Below are positions 27,300 to 38,733 of a stretch of DNA of 64,000 bases, piece after piece (positions within the stretch are counted from its first letter, which is position 1; the number at the start of each line of letters is the position of its first letter). The notes below the pieces were generated by a model that searched no databases, had not been told where the DNA came from, and saw nothing but the letters and a program-made list of their open reading frames with translations. The position numbers and the translations under genes are program-made. The DNA is from Megaustenia siamemsis (taxonomy: Eukaryota > Mollusca > Gastropoda > Stylommatophora > Ariophantidae): positions 36,961,256 through 37,025,255 of the forward strand of contig JAVIAB010000025.1 in assembly GCA_032433765.1 (NCBI GenBank), written 5' to 3'.

Positions 27300-30200
27300 T
27301 GGGGTCTAGCTCAATAGACAGTAGGTGGTGATGTATGGTTCAGTAGACAGTAGGTGGTGGGGTCTGGCTCAATAGACAGTAGGTGGTGGGGTCTAGCTCA
27401 ATAGACAGTAGGTGGTGGGGTATTGCTCAATAGACAGTAGGTGGTGGGGTCTGGCTCAATAGACAGTAGGTGGTAGGGAAGGGTCAATAGACAGTAGGTG
27501 GTGGGGTCTGGGTCAATAGACAGTGGGTGGTGGGGTCTGGCTCAATAGACAGTAGGTGGTCTGGTCTAGCTCAATAGACAGTAGGTGGTGGGTATGGTTC
27601 AGTAGACAGTAGGTGGTGGGGTCTGGCTCAATAGACAGTAGGTGGTGGGGTCTAGCTCAATAGACAGTAGGTGTGGGGTATTGCTCAATAGACAGTAGGT
27701 GGTGATGTATGGTTCAGTAGACAGTAGGTGGTGGGGTCTGGCTCAATAGACAGTAGGTGGTCTGGTCTAGCTCAATAGACAGTAGGTGGTGATGTATGGT
27801 TCAGTAGACAGTAGGTGGTGGGGTCTGGCTCAATAGACAGTATATGGTGGGGTCTAGCTCAATAGACAGTAGGTGGTGGGGTCTGGCTCAATAGACAGTA
27901 GGTGGTGGGGTCTGGCTCAATAGACAGTAGGTGGTAGGGGAAGGGTCAATAGACAGTAGGTGGTGGGGTATGGTTCAGTAGACAGTAGGTGGTGGGGTCT
28001 GGCTCAATAGACAGTTGGTGGTAGGGGAAGGGTCAATAGACAGTAGGTGGTGGGGTATGGTTCAGTAGTCAGTAGGTGGTGGGGTATGGTTCAGTAGACA
28101 GTAGGTGGTGGGGTCTGGTTCAGTAGACAGTAGGTGGTGGGGTATGGTTCAGTAGACAGTAGGTGGTGGGGTATGATTCAGTAGACAGTAGGTGGTGGGG
28201 TATGGTTCAGTAGACAGTAGGTGGTGGGGTATGATTCAGTAGACAGTAGGTGGTGGGGTATGGTTCAGTAGACAGCAGGTGGTGGGGTCTGGCTCAATAG
28301 ACAGCAGGTGGTGAGGTCTGGCTCAATAGACAGTAGGTGGTCTGGTCTAGCTCAATAGACAGTAGGTGGTGGGTCTGGCTCAGTAGACAGTAGGTGGTGG
28401 GTATGGTTCAGTAGACAGTAGGTGGTGGGGTCTGGCTCAATAGACAGCAGGTGGTGGGGTCTGGCTCAATAGACAGTAGGTGGTCTGGTCTAGCTCAATA
28501 GACAGTAGGTGGTCTGGTCTAGCTCAATAGACAGTAGGTGGTGGGGTATGTTTCAGTAGACAGTAGGTGGTGGGTATGGTTCAGTAGACAGTAGGTGGTG
28601 GGTATGGTTCAGTAGACAGTAGGTGGTGGGGTATGGTTCAATAGACAGTAGGTGGTCTGGTCTAGCTCAATAGTCAGTAGGTGGTCTGGTCTAGCTCAAT
28701 AGACAGTAGGTGGTGGGGTCTGGCTCAATAGACAGTAGGTGGTGGGGTCTGGCTCAATAGACAGTAGGTGGCGAGGGGATGGGTCAATAGACAGTAGGTG
28801 GTGGGGTCTGGCTCAATAGACAGTAGGTGGTGGGGTCTGGCTCAATAGACAGTAGGTGGCGGGGTCTGGCTCAATAGACAGTAGGTGGTGGGGCCTAGCT
28901 CAATAGGCTGTAGGTGGTGGGGTCTAGCTCAATAGACAGTAGGTGGTGGGGTCTGGTTCAGTAGACAGTAGGTGGTTGGGTCTCGCTCAATAGACAGTAG
29001 GTGGCGGGGTCTGGCTCAATAGACAGTAGGTGGTGGGGTCTGGCTCAATAGACAGTAGGTGGCGGGGTCTGGCTCAATAGACAGTAGGTGGTGGGGTCTA
29101 GCTCAATAGGCTGTAGGTGGTGGGGTCAAGCTCAATAGACAGCAGGTGGTGGGGTATGGTTCAGTAGACAGTAGGTGGTGATGTATGGTTCAGTAGACAG
29201 TAGGTGGTGGGGTCTGGCTCAATAGACAGTAGGTGGTGGGGTCTAGCTCAATAGACAGTAGGTGGTGGGGTATTGCTCAATAGACAGTAGGTGGTGGGGT
29301 CTGGCTCAATAGACAGTAGGTGGTAGGGGAAGGGTCAATAGACAGTAGGTGGTGGGGTCTGGCTCAATAGACAGTAGGTGGTCTGGTATAGCTCAATAGA
29401 CAGTAGGTGGTGGGGTATGGTTCAGTAGACAGTAGGTGGTGGGTATGGTTCAGTAGACAGTAGGTGGTGGGGTCTGGCTCAATAGACAGTAGGTGGTGGG
29501 GTATGTTCAGTAGACAGTAGGTGGTGGGGTCTGGCTCAATAGACACTAGGTGGTGGGGTCTAGCTCAATAGACAGTAGGTGGTGGGGTATTGCTCAATAG
29601 ACAGTAGGTGGTGATGTATGGTTCAGTAGACAGTAGTGGTGGTGTCTGGCTCAATAGACAGTAGGTGGTCTTGTCTAGCTCAATAGACAGTAGGTGGTGA
29701 TGTATGGTTCAGTAGACAGTAGGTGGTGGGGTCTGGCTCAATAGACAGTAGGTGGTGGGGTATTGCTAAATAGACAGTAGGTGGTGGGGTCTGGCTCAAT
29801 AGACAGTAGGTGGTAGGGGAAGGGTCAATAGACAGTAGGTGGTGGGGTATGGTTCAGTAGACAGTAGGTGGTGGGGTCTGGCTCAATAGACAGTTGGTGG
29901 TAGGGGAAGGGTCAATAGACAGTAGGTGGTGGGGTATGGTTCAGTAGACAGTAGGTGGTGGGGTCTGGTTCAGTAGACAGTAGGTGGTGGGGTATGGTTA
30001 GTAGTCAGTAGGTGGTGGGGTATGATTCAGTAGACAGTAGGTGGTGGGGTATGGTTCAGTAGACAGTAGGTGGTGGGGTATGATTCAGTAGACAGTAGGT
30101 GGTGGGGTATGGTTCAGTAGACAGCAGGTGGTGGGGTCTGGCTCAATAGACAGCAGGTGGTGGGGTCTGGCTCAATAGACAGTAGGTGGTGGGGTATATG
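27300..30200. repeat. Array 1, block Z copy 1
   Basis: Variant-unit order is shared with about 31.9-34.7 kb. Landmark pairs: TATATGGTGG 27,841 and 32,369; CAGTTGGTGG 28,012 and 32,539, and again 29,891 and 34,420; the single GGCGAGGGG unit 28,770 and 33,299; GGGGTCAAGC 29,122 and 33,651. The offset stays between 4,527 and 4,529 bp. Part of the block also has an older relative at 24.1-25.6 kb. Confidence 0.8.
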
Positions 30201-31899
30201 GTTCAGTAGTCAGTAGGTGTGTGGTGGGGTCTGGCTCAGTAGGTAAATAGACAGTAGGTGGTCTGGTCTAGCTGGCTCAATAGACAGTAGGTGGTCTGTC
30301 TAGCTCAATAGACAGTAGGTGGTGGGGTCTGGCTCAATAGACAGTAGGTGGTGGGGTCTGGCTCAATAGACAGTAGGTGTGGGGTCTGGCTCAATAGACA
30401 GTAGGTGGTGGGGTCTGGCTCAATAGACAGTAGGTGGTCTGGTCTAGCTCAATAGACAGTAGGTGGTCTGGTCTAGCTCAATAGACAGTAGGTGGTGGGT
30501 ATGGTTCAGTAGACAGTAGGTGGTGGGGTATGGTTCAGTAGACAGTAGGTGGTGGGTATGGTTCAGTAGACAGTAGGTGGTGGGGTATGGTTCAATAGAC
30601 AGTAGGTGGTCTGGTCTAGCTCAATAGACAGTAGGTGGTCTGGTCTAGCTCAATAGACAGTAGGTGGTGGGGTCTGGTTCAGTAGACAGTAGGTGGTGGG
30701 GTATGGTTCAATAGACAGTAGGTGGTGGGGTATGGTTCAATAGACAGTAGGTGGTGGGGTCTGGTTCAGTAGTCAGTAGGTGGTGGGGTATGGTTCAATA
30801 GACAGTAGGTGGTATGGTCTGGTTCAGTAGTCAGTAGGTGGTGGGGTATGGTTCAATAGACAGTAGGTGGTGGGGTCTGGTTCAATAGACAGTAGGTGGT
30901 GGGGTATGGTTCAGTAGACAGTAGGTGGTGGGGTATGGTTCAGTAGACAGTAGGTGGTGGGGTCTGGCTCAATAGACAGCAGGTGGTGGGGTCTGGCTCA
31001 ATAGACAGTAGGTGGTTGGGTATGGTTCAGTAGTCAGTAGGTTGTGGGGTCTGGCTCAATAAACAGCAGGTGGTGAGGTCTGGCTCAATAGACAGTAGGT
31101 GGTCTGGTCTAGCTCAATAGACAGTAGGTGGTGGGGTCTGGCTCAATAGACAGCAGGTGGTGGGGTCTGGCTCAATAGACAGTAGGTTGTGGGGTCTGGC
31201 TCAATAGACAGTAGGTGGTGGGGTCTGGCTCAATAGACAGTAGGTGGTCTGGTCTAGCTCAATAGACAGTAGGTGGTCTGGTCTAGCTCAATAGACAGTA
31301 GGTGGTGGGGTATGGTTCAGTAGACAGTAGGTGGTGGGGTATGGTTCAGTAGACAGTAGGTGGTGGGGTATGGTTCAGTAGACAGTAGGTGGTGGGGTAT
31401 GGTTCAATAGACAGTAGGTGGTCTGGTCTAGCTCAATAGACAGTAGGTGGTCTGGTCTAGCTCAATAGACAGTAGGTGGTGGGGTCTGGTTCAGTAGACA
31501 GTAGGTGGTGGGTATGGTTCAATAGACAGTAGGTGGTTGGGGTATGGTTCAATAGACAGTAGGTGGTGGGGTCTGGTTCAGTAGTCAGTAGGTGGTGGGG
31601 TATGGTTCAATAGACAGTAGGTGGTATGGTCTGGTTCAGTAGTCAGTAGGTGGTGGGGTATGGTTCAATAGACAGTAGGTGGTGGGGTCTGGTTCAATAG
31701 ACAGTAGGTGGTGGGGTATGGTTCAGTAGACAGTAGGTGGTGGGGTATGGTTCAGTAGACAGTAGGTGGTGGGGTCTGGTTCAATAGACAGTAGGTGGTG
31801 GGGGTCTGGTTCAGTAGACAGTAGGTGGTGGGGTATGGTTCAATAGACAGTAGGTGGTGGGGTATGGTTCAGTAGACAGTAGGTTGTGGGGTCTGGCTC

Positions 31900-34720
31900 A
31901 AAAACAGCAGGTGGTGAGGTCTGGCTCAATAGACAGTAGGTGGTGGGGTATTGCTCAATAGACAGTAGGTGGTGGGGTCTGGCTCAATAGACAGTAGGTG
32001 GTAGGGGAAGGGTCAATAGACAGTAGGTGGTGGGGTCTGGGTCAATAGACAGTGGGTGGTGGGTCTGGCTCAATAGACAGTAGGTGGTCTGGTAGCTCAA
32101 TAGACAGTAGGTGGTGGGGTATGGTTCAGTAGACAGTAGGTGGTGGGGTCTGGCTCAATAGACAGTAGGTGGTGGGGTCTAGCTCAATAGACAGTAGGTG
32201 GTGGGGTATTGCTCAATAGACAGTAGGTGGTGATGTATGGTTCAGTAGACAGTAGGTGGTGGGGTCTGGCTCAATAGACAGTAGGTGGTCTGGTCTAGCT
32301 CAATAGACAGTAGGTGGTGATGTATGGTTCAGTAGACAGTAGGTGGTGGGGTCTGGCTCAATAGACAGTATATGGTGGGGTCTAGCTCAATAGACAGTAG
32401 GTGGTGGGGTCTGGCTCAATAGACAGTAGGTGGTGGGGTCTGGCTCAATAGACAGTAGGTGGTAGGGAAGGGTCAATAGACAGTAGGTGGTGGGGTATGG
32501 TTCAGTAGACAGTAGGTGGTGGGGTCTGGCTCAATAGACAGTTGGTGGTAGGGGAAGGGTCAATAGACAGTAGGTGGTGGGGTATGGTTCAGTAGTCAGT
32601 AGGTGGTGGGGTATGGTTCAGTAGACAGTAGGTGGTGGGGTCTGGTTCAGTAGACAGTAGGTGGTGGGGTATGGTTCAGTAGACAGTAGGTGGTGGGGTA
32701 TGATTCAGTAGACAGTAGGTGGTGGGGTATGGTTCAGTAGACAGTAGGTGGTGGGGTATGATTCAGTAGACAGTAGGTGGTGGGGTATGGTTCAGTAGAC
32801 AGCAGGTGTGGGGTCTGGCTCAATAGACAGCAGGTGGTGAGGTCTGGCTCAATAGACAGTAGGTGGTCTGGTCTAGCTCAATAGACAGTAGGTGGTGGGG
32901 TCTGGCTCAGTAGACAGTAGGTGGTGGGGTATGGTTCAGTAGACAGTAGGTGGTGGGGTCTGGCTCAATAGACAGCAGGTGGTGGGGTCTGGCTCAATAG
33001 ACAGTAGGTGGTCTGGTCTAGCTCAATAGACAGTAGGTGGTCTGGTCTAGCTCAATAGACAGTAGGTGGTGGGGTATGTTTCAGTAGACAGTAGGTGGTG
33101 GGGTATGGTTCAGTAGACAGTAGGTGGTGGGGTATGGTTCAGTAGACAGTAGGTGGTGGGTATGGTTCAATAGACAGTAGGTGGTCTGGTCTAGCTCAAT
33201 AGTCAGTAGGTGGTCTGGTCTAGCTCAATAGACAGTAGGTGGTGGGGTCTGGCTCAATAGACAGTAGGTGGTGGGGTCTGGCTCAATAGACAGTAGGTGG
33301 CGAGGGGATGGGTCAATAGACAGTAGGTGGTGGGGTCTGGCTCAATAGACAGTAGGTGGTGGGGTCTGGCTCAATAGACAGTAGGTGGCGGGGTCTGGCT
33401 CAATAGACAGTAGGTGGTGGGGCCTAGCTCAATAGGCTGTAGGTGGTGGGGTCTAGCTCAATAGACAGTAGGTGGTGGGGTCTGGTTCAGTAGACAGTAG
33501 GTGGTTGGGTCTCGCTCAATAGACAGTAGGTGGCGGGGTCTGGCTCAATAGACAGTAGGTGGTGGGGTCTGGCTCAATAGACAGTAGGTGGCGGGGTCTG
33601 GCTCAATAGACAGTAGGTGGTGGGGTCTAGCTCAATAGGCTGTAGGTGGTGGGGTCAAGCTCAATAGACAGCAGGTGGTGGGGTATGGTTCAGTAGACAG
33701 TAGGTGGTGATGTATGGTTCAGTAGACAGTAGGTGGTGGGGTCTGGCTCAATAGACAGTAGGTGGTGGGGTCTAGCTCAATAGAGTAGGTGGTGGGGTAT
33801 GCTCAATAGACAGTAGGTGGTGGGGTCTGGCTCAATAGACAGTAGGTGGTAGGGGAAGGGTCAATAGACAGTAGGTGGTGGGGTCTGGCTCAATAGACAG
33901 TAGGTGGTCTGGTATAGCTCAATAGACAGTAGGTGGTGGGGTATGGTTCAGTAGACAGTAGGTGGTGGGGTATGGTTCAGTAGACAGTAGGTGGTGGGGT
34001 CTGGCTCAATAGACAGTAGGTGGTGGGGTATGGTTCAGTAGACAGTAGGTGGTGGGGTCTGGCTCAATAGACACTAGGTGGTGGGGTCTAGCTCAATAGA
34101 CAGTAGGTGGTGGGGTATTGCTCAATAGACAGTAGGTGGTGATGTATGGTTCAGTAGACAGTAGGTGGTGGTGTCTGGCTCAATAGACAGTAGGTGGTCT
34201 TGTCTAGCTCAATAGACAGTAGGTGGTGATGTATGGTTCAGTAGACAGTAGGTGGTGGGGTCTGGCTCAATAGACAGTAGGTGGTGGGGTATTGCTAAAT
34301 AGACAGTAGGTGGTGGGGTCTGGCTCAATAGACAGTAGGTGGTAGGGGAAGGGTCAATAGACAGTAGGTGGTGGGGTATGGTTCAGTAGACAGTAGGTGG
34401 TGGGGTCTGGCTCAATAGACAGTTGGTGGTAGGGGAAGGGTCAATAGACAGTAGGTGGTGGGGTATGGTTCAGTAGACAGTAGGTGGTGGGGTCTGGTTC
34501 AGTAGACAGTAGGTGGTGGGGTATGGTTTAGTAGTCAGTAGGTGGTGGGGTATGATTCAGTAGACAGTAGGTGGTGGGGTATGGTTCAGTAGACAGTAGG
34601 TGGTGGGGTATGATTCAGTAGACAGTAGGTGGTGGGGTATGGTTCAGTAGACAGCAGGTGGTGGGGTCTGGCTCAATAGACAGCAGGTGGTGGGGTCTGG
34701 CTCAATAGACAGTAGGTGGT
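31900..34720. repeat. Array 1, block Z copy 2
   Basis: Second copy of the block described at 27.3-30.2 kb. It differs mainly by single-base changes in G-run length (GGTGGTGGGTATGG against GGTGGTGGGGTATGG). Some such one-base shortfalls could be sequencing error in G-runs. Confidence 0.8.
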
Positions 34721-36684
34721 TGGGTATGGTTCAGTAGTCAGTAGGTTGTGGGGTCTGGCTCAATAAACAGCAGGTGGTGAGGTCTGGCTCAATAGACAGT
34801 AGGTGGTCTGGTCTAGCTCAATAGACAGTAGGTGGTGGGGTCTGGCTCAATAGACAGCAGGTGGTGGGGTCTGGCTCAATAGACAGTAGGTTGTGGGGTC
34901 TGGCTCAATAGACAGTAGGTGGTGGGGTCTGGCTCAATAGACAGTAGGTGGTCTGGTCTAGCTCAATAGACAGTAGGTGGTCTGGTCTAGCTCAATAGAC
35001 AGTAGGTGGTGGGGTATGGTTCAGTAGACAGTAGGTGGTGGGGTATGGTTCAGTAGACAGTAGGTGGTGGGGTATGGTTCAGTAGACAGTAGGTGGTGGG
35101 GTATGGTTCAATAGACAGTAGGTGGTCTGGTCTAGCTCAATAGACAGTAGGTGGTCTGGTCTAGCTCAATAGACAGTAGGTGGTGGGGTCTGGTTCAGTA
35201 GACAGTAGGTGGTGGGGTATGGTTCAATAGACAGTAGGTGGTGGGGTATGGTTCAATAGACAGTAGGTGGTGGGGTCTGGTTCAGTAGTCAGTAGGTGGT
35301 GGGGTATGGTTCAATAGACAGTAGGTGGTATGGTCTGGTTCAGTAGTCAGTAGGTGGTGGGGTATGGTTCAATAGACAGTAGGTGGTGGGGTCTGGTTCA
35401 ATAGACAGTAGGTGGTGGGGTATGGTTCAGTAGACAGTAGGTGGTGGGGTATGGTTCAGTAGACAGTAGGTGGTGGGGTCTGGTTCAATAGACAGTAGGT
35501 GGTGGGGTATGGTTCAGTAGACAGTAGGTGGTGGGGTATGGTTCAATAGACAGTAGGTGGTGGGGTATGGTTCAGTAGACAGTAGGTGGTGGGGTCTGGT
35601 TCAATAGACAGTAGGTGGTGGGGTCTGGTTCAATAGACAGTAGGTGGTGGGGTATGGTTCAGTAGACAGTAGGTGGTGGGGTATGGTTCAGTAGACAGTA
35701 GGTGGTCTGGTTTAGCTCAATAGACAGTAGGTGGTGGGGTCTGGTTCAGTAGACAGTAGGTGGTGGGGTATGGTTCAATAGACAGTAGGTGGTGGGGTCT
35801 GGTTCAATAGACAGTAGGTGGTGGGGTATGGTTCAGTAGACAGTAGGTGGTGGGGTATGGTTCAATAGACAGTAGGTGGTGGGGTATGGTTCAGTAGACA
35901 GTAGGTGGTGGGGTATGGTTCAGTAGACAGTAGGTGGTGGGGTCTGGTTCAATAGACAGTAGGTGGTGGGGTATGGTTCAGTAGTCAGTAGGTGGTGGGG
36001 TCTGGTTCAGTAGACAGTAGGTGGTGGGGTATGGTTCAATAGACAGTAGGTGGTGGGGTCTGGTTCAGTAGACAGTAGGTGGTGGGGTATGGTTCAATAG
36101 ACAGTAGGTGGTGGGGTATGGTTCAATAGACAGTAGGTGGTGGGGTATGGTTCAATAGACAGTAGGTGGTGGGGTATGGTTCAATAGACAGTAGGTGGTG
36201 GGGTATGGTTCAGTAGACAGTAGGTGGTGGGGTATGGTTCAATAGACAGTAGGTGGTGGGGTATGGTTCAATAGACAGTAGGTGGTGGGGTATGGTTCAA
36301 TAGACAGTAGGTGGTGGGGTATGGTTCAATAGACAGTAGGTGGTGGGGTATGGTTCAGTAGACAGTAGGTGGTGGGGTATGGTTCAATAGACAGTAGGTG
36401 GTGGGGTATGGTTCAATAGACAGTAGGTGGTGGGGTATGGTTCAATAGACAGTAGGTGGTGGGGTATGGTTCAATAGACAGTAGGTGGTGGGGTATGGTT
36501 CAGCAGACAGTAGGTGGTGGGGTATGGTTCAATAGACAGTAGGTGGTGGGGTATGGTTCAATAGACAGTAGGTGGTGGGGTCTGGTTCAGTAGACAGTAG
36601 GTGGTGGGGTATGGTTCAATAGACAGTAGGTGGTGGGGTATGGTTCAATAGACAGTAGGTGGTGGGGTATGGTTCAATAGACAG

Positions 36685-37392
36685 TAGGTGGCGGGGAGTG
36701 TGTCAATAGACAGTAGGTGGCGGGGGATGGGTCAATAGACAGTAGGTGGTGGGGTATGGTTCAATAGACAGTAGATGGTGGGGGATTGGTCAATAGACAG
36801 TTGGTGGCGGGGGATGTGTCAATAGACAGTAGGTGGTGGGGGATGTGTCAATAGACAGTAGGTGGCGGGGGATGTGTCAATAGACAGTAGGTGGCGGGGG
36901 ATGTGTCAATAGACAGTAGGTGGTGGGGGATGGGTCAATAGACAGTAGGTGGCGTGGGATGGGTCAATAGACAGTAGGTGGTGGGGATGGGTCAATAGAC
37001 AGTAGGTGGCGGGGGGTGTGTCAATAGACAGTAGGTGGCGGGGGATGGGTCAATAGACAGTAGGTGGTAGGGGATGGGTCAATAGACAGTAGGTGGCGGG
37101 GGATGGGTCAATAGACAGTAGGTGGCGGGGGATGGGTCAATAGACAGTAGGTGGCGAGGGGATGGGTCAATAGACAGTAGGTGGTGGGGTATGGGTCAAT
37201 AGACAGTAGGTGGCGAGGGGATGGGTCAATAGACAGTAGGTGGCGGGGGATGGGTCAATAGACAGTAGGTGGCGAGAGGATGGGTCAATAGAGAGTAGGT
37301 GGCGGGGGATGGGTCAATAGACAGTAGGTGGCGAGGGGATGGGTCAATAGACAGTAGGTGGCGGGGGATGGGTCAATAGACAGTTGGTGGCA
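36685..37392. repeat. Array 1, right-terminal G-rich domain
   Basis: The last ~700 bp of the array use linkers GGCGGGGGATGTGTCA and GGCGGGGGATGGGTCA in place of the TCTGG/TATGG linkers. The order of variants, including GTAGATGGTGGGGGATTGG and GGCGGGGGGTGTGTC, matches an internal stretch at about 26.83-27.27 kb at an offset of 9.8-9.9 kb. Confidence 0.75.
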
Positions 37393-38536
37393 AGGCCCGA
37401 TTCACGATCCTGGCGGAATGATCGTATGGATGGCCGTCATCTCGTCAGAGGCATACCCACTGTGTGTCATGGGGGGGGGGAGTTGTGAGACTGTGAAGTG
37501 GGTGAAAATGGCTTCCTTGACTGGCAAGATTGTTCACATCTCCCCCCCCAGATTGACAGCACCGTGTACACACTCCCACTATATATCAAACCCATACACC
37601 TCTTCAGATTTCGATCATAGCCTGTCGTGAGACTGTAGATGTGGGGCCCGTGGGAGTGACTGGGCTGCACTAAAGTGCTGAACGTGTACAGTTTATGCAA
37701 TGTTTATCTTTAAATCTTCGTGTAAATAATTCTTGCAAGTTTTAACTCAAATCTTCGTGTAAATAATTCTTGTAATTGAAAACTCAAATCGTAAAACTCA
37801 CAGCCCTTCTCAAGCACTCCTACATAACGAAGCATAGTTCTCAAATTTATCTATCAAGTGATGCCACAAATTTCATCTGACGTCACAAAATCTGTGCTCA
37901 ACCAGCAGCAAATACATCATCCATTGTGTCCGTGAAAGAATGGAGCGCCACAGTCACCCCCCCCACCCCCTTTCCTTTTCATACCTACGCCTCTGGATTC
38001 ATTATACCCACCTTTGCAAAACGTTTTGATCACAAACGTATTCCACAAAACAAAATAGCCTGTGTGATTAACAACAAACTGGCCGGCCTATATCATTGAT
38101 TTTTCTTTTAAGCAGTAATTGCCCAAGTGTCGATGCCTGACCTAAATCTAGCGCCATCTTTTCTCTCACTCAGTGTGACAACGCCCTCGCTGTTGGGCTC
38201 GTGTGTTGGCCATCGAATTGTGTTTCGTGTGACGTCCCTGTGCTGTTTCTGTTTATCCTTATTTCAGTGACGGTACGTTCATTTATAATAGTCGCGTTGT
38301 GTTTGTTTATTTCTACCTGTTTACTGCCCGCTGTTTGTTTATTATAAGGTAAGAAACAATAAACATTTCTTCCCTTCAACATGTTCACAGAAATAGCAAG
38401 AAAATGTCACATATCATTTAAGTACAAGAAATATCAACAATACCAGACCAGTCGTAAGTTGTAGAAGGAATTACTTAAATGTTGTAACATCATCACGTGA
38501 CATGCTTAGAGATCTTCATTATAATTACAGTATGGG
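37393..38536. other. Unique intergenic sequence between arrays 1 and 2
   Basis: No gene recognised. It holds a G10 run (37,471-37,480) and a C8 run (about 37,542) inside an imperfect inverted repeat, a C-rich patch near 37,960, a 37-bp direct repeat at about 37,713-37,786 (AATCTTCGTGTAAATAATTC twice), and a perfect TGACGTCA palindrome at 37,878-37,885. Open frames here are below 100 codons with no recognisable domain. A splice-like acceptor and donor pair near 38,268 and 38,348 is listed under rejected items. Confidence 0.6.
37713..37786. repeat. 37-bp direct repeat, two copies
   Basis: AATCTTCGTGTAAATAATTC begins at 37,713 and again at 37,750. Each copy is followed by a variant of TTG...AACTCA. 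This is a small local tandem duplication in AT-rich sequence. Confidence 0.8.
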
Positions 38537-38733
38537 TAATTTACGAGTTTAGCGTCGTAAATTAAAGTGATCTTCCCTAAGAAAATGAAGGCTAGGGTAA
38601 AGTAGTAACACCAACCCAAAAATAAAACAAAATGCGTTGTCGATGCACATAGATGCTTTTGAGTACCTGAGACACACTGAAGTTTTCTTCCAGGGGAGAT
38701 AACTTTAAATTACGACGCTAAACTCGTAAATGT
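38537..38733. mobile_element. MITE-like element with ~41-bp terminal inverted repeats
   Basis: The left arm (38,537-38,577) contains TTTACGAGTTTAGCGTCGTA and ends in AAGTGATCTTCCC. The right arm (38,693-38,733) is its reverse complement, GGGGAGATAACTTTAAATTA followed by CGACGCTAAACTCGTAAAT. About 37 of 41 positions pair, with mismatches at only a few sites. The ~115-bp interior is AT-rich, has no open frame, and contains CTAGGGTAAAG and CCAACCCAAAAA, possibly decayed telomere-like repeats. Long inverted repeats around a short non-coding interior fit a non-autonomous DNA transposon (MITE), or a foldback element. A target-site duplication is not clear. The GGGAGATAACT motif is, from memory, common in molluscan repeats. 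Confidence 0.75.

Larger units (their letters stand above)
7741..37392. repeat. Minisatellite array 1, mainly 29-bp-period domain
   Basis: The same core, CAATAGACAGTAGGTGG, continues, but the linker changes to forms such as TGGGGTCTGGCT, TGGGGTATGGTT, TCTGGTCTAGCT and TGATGTATGGTT, and the period becomes 29 bp. The transition passes through a distinctive spacer, GAGGTATGGGTATATAGA. Diagnostic variant units (AATAGGCTGTAGG, GACAGCAGG, GTAGTCAGTAGG, GGTTGGGTATGG) recur in the same order at kilobase intervals, which shows nested block duplication. Islands of the 30-bp form sit inside this domain. The array ends at CAGTTGGTGGCAAGGCCC, where unique sequence begins. Window-wide, array 1 has roughly 1,270 units. 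Confidence 0.97.

Noticed and set aside
37358..37630. A 90-codon plus frame at the array 1 edge
   Set aside because: It starts inside the satellite and runs through homopolymer G; no domain, and an overlapping minus frame of similar length exists.
37878..37885. A TGACGTCA cAMP-response-element palindrome
   Set aside because: A single 8-base match with no gene nearby; not enough to call a regulatory site.
38268..38348. A possible 81-bp internal exon: a TTATCCTTATTTCAG acceptor and an AAG/GTAAGA donor, open in one frame
   Set aside because: Both sites match consensus, but no neighbouring exon, homology or codon signal supports it, and an 81-bp open frame is common by chance.
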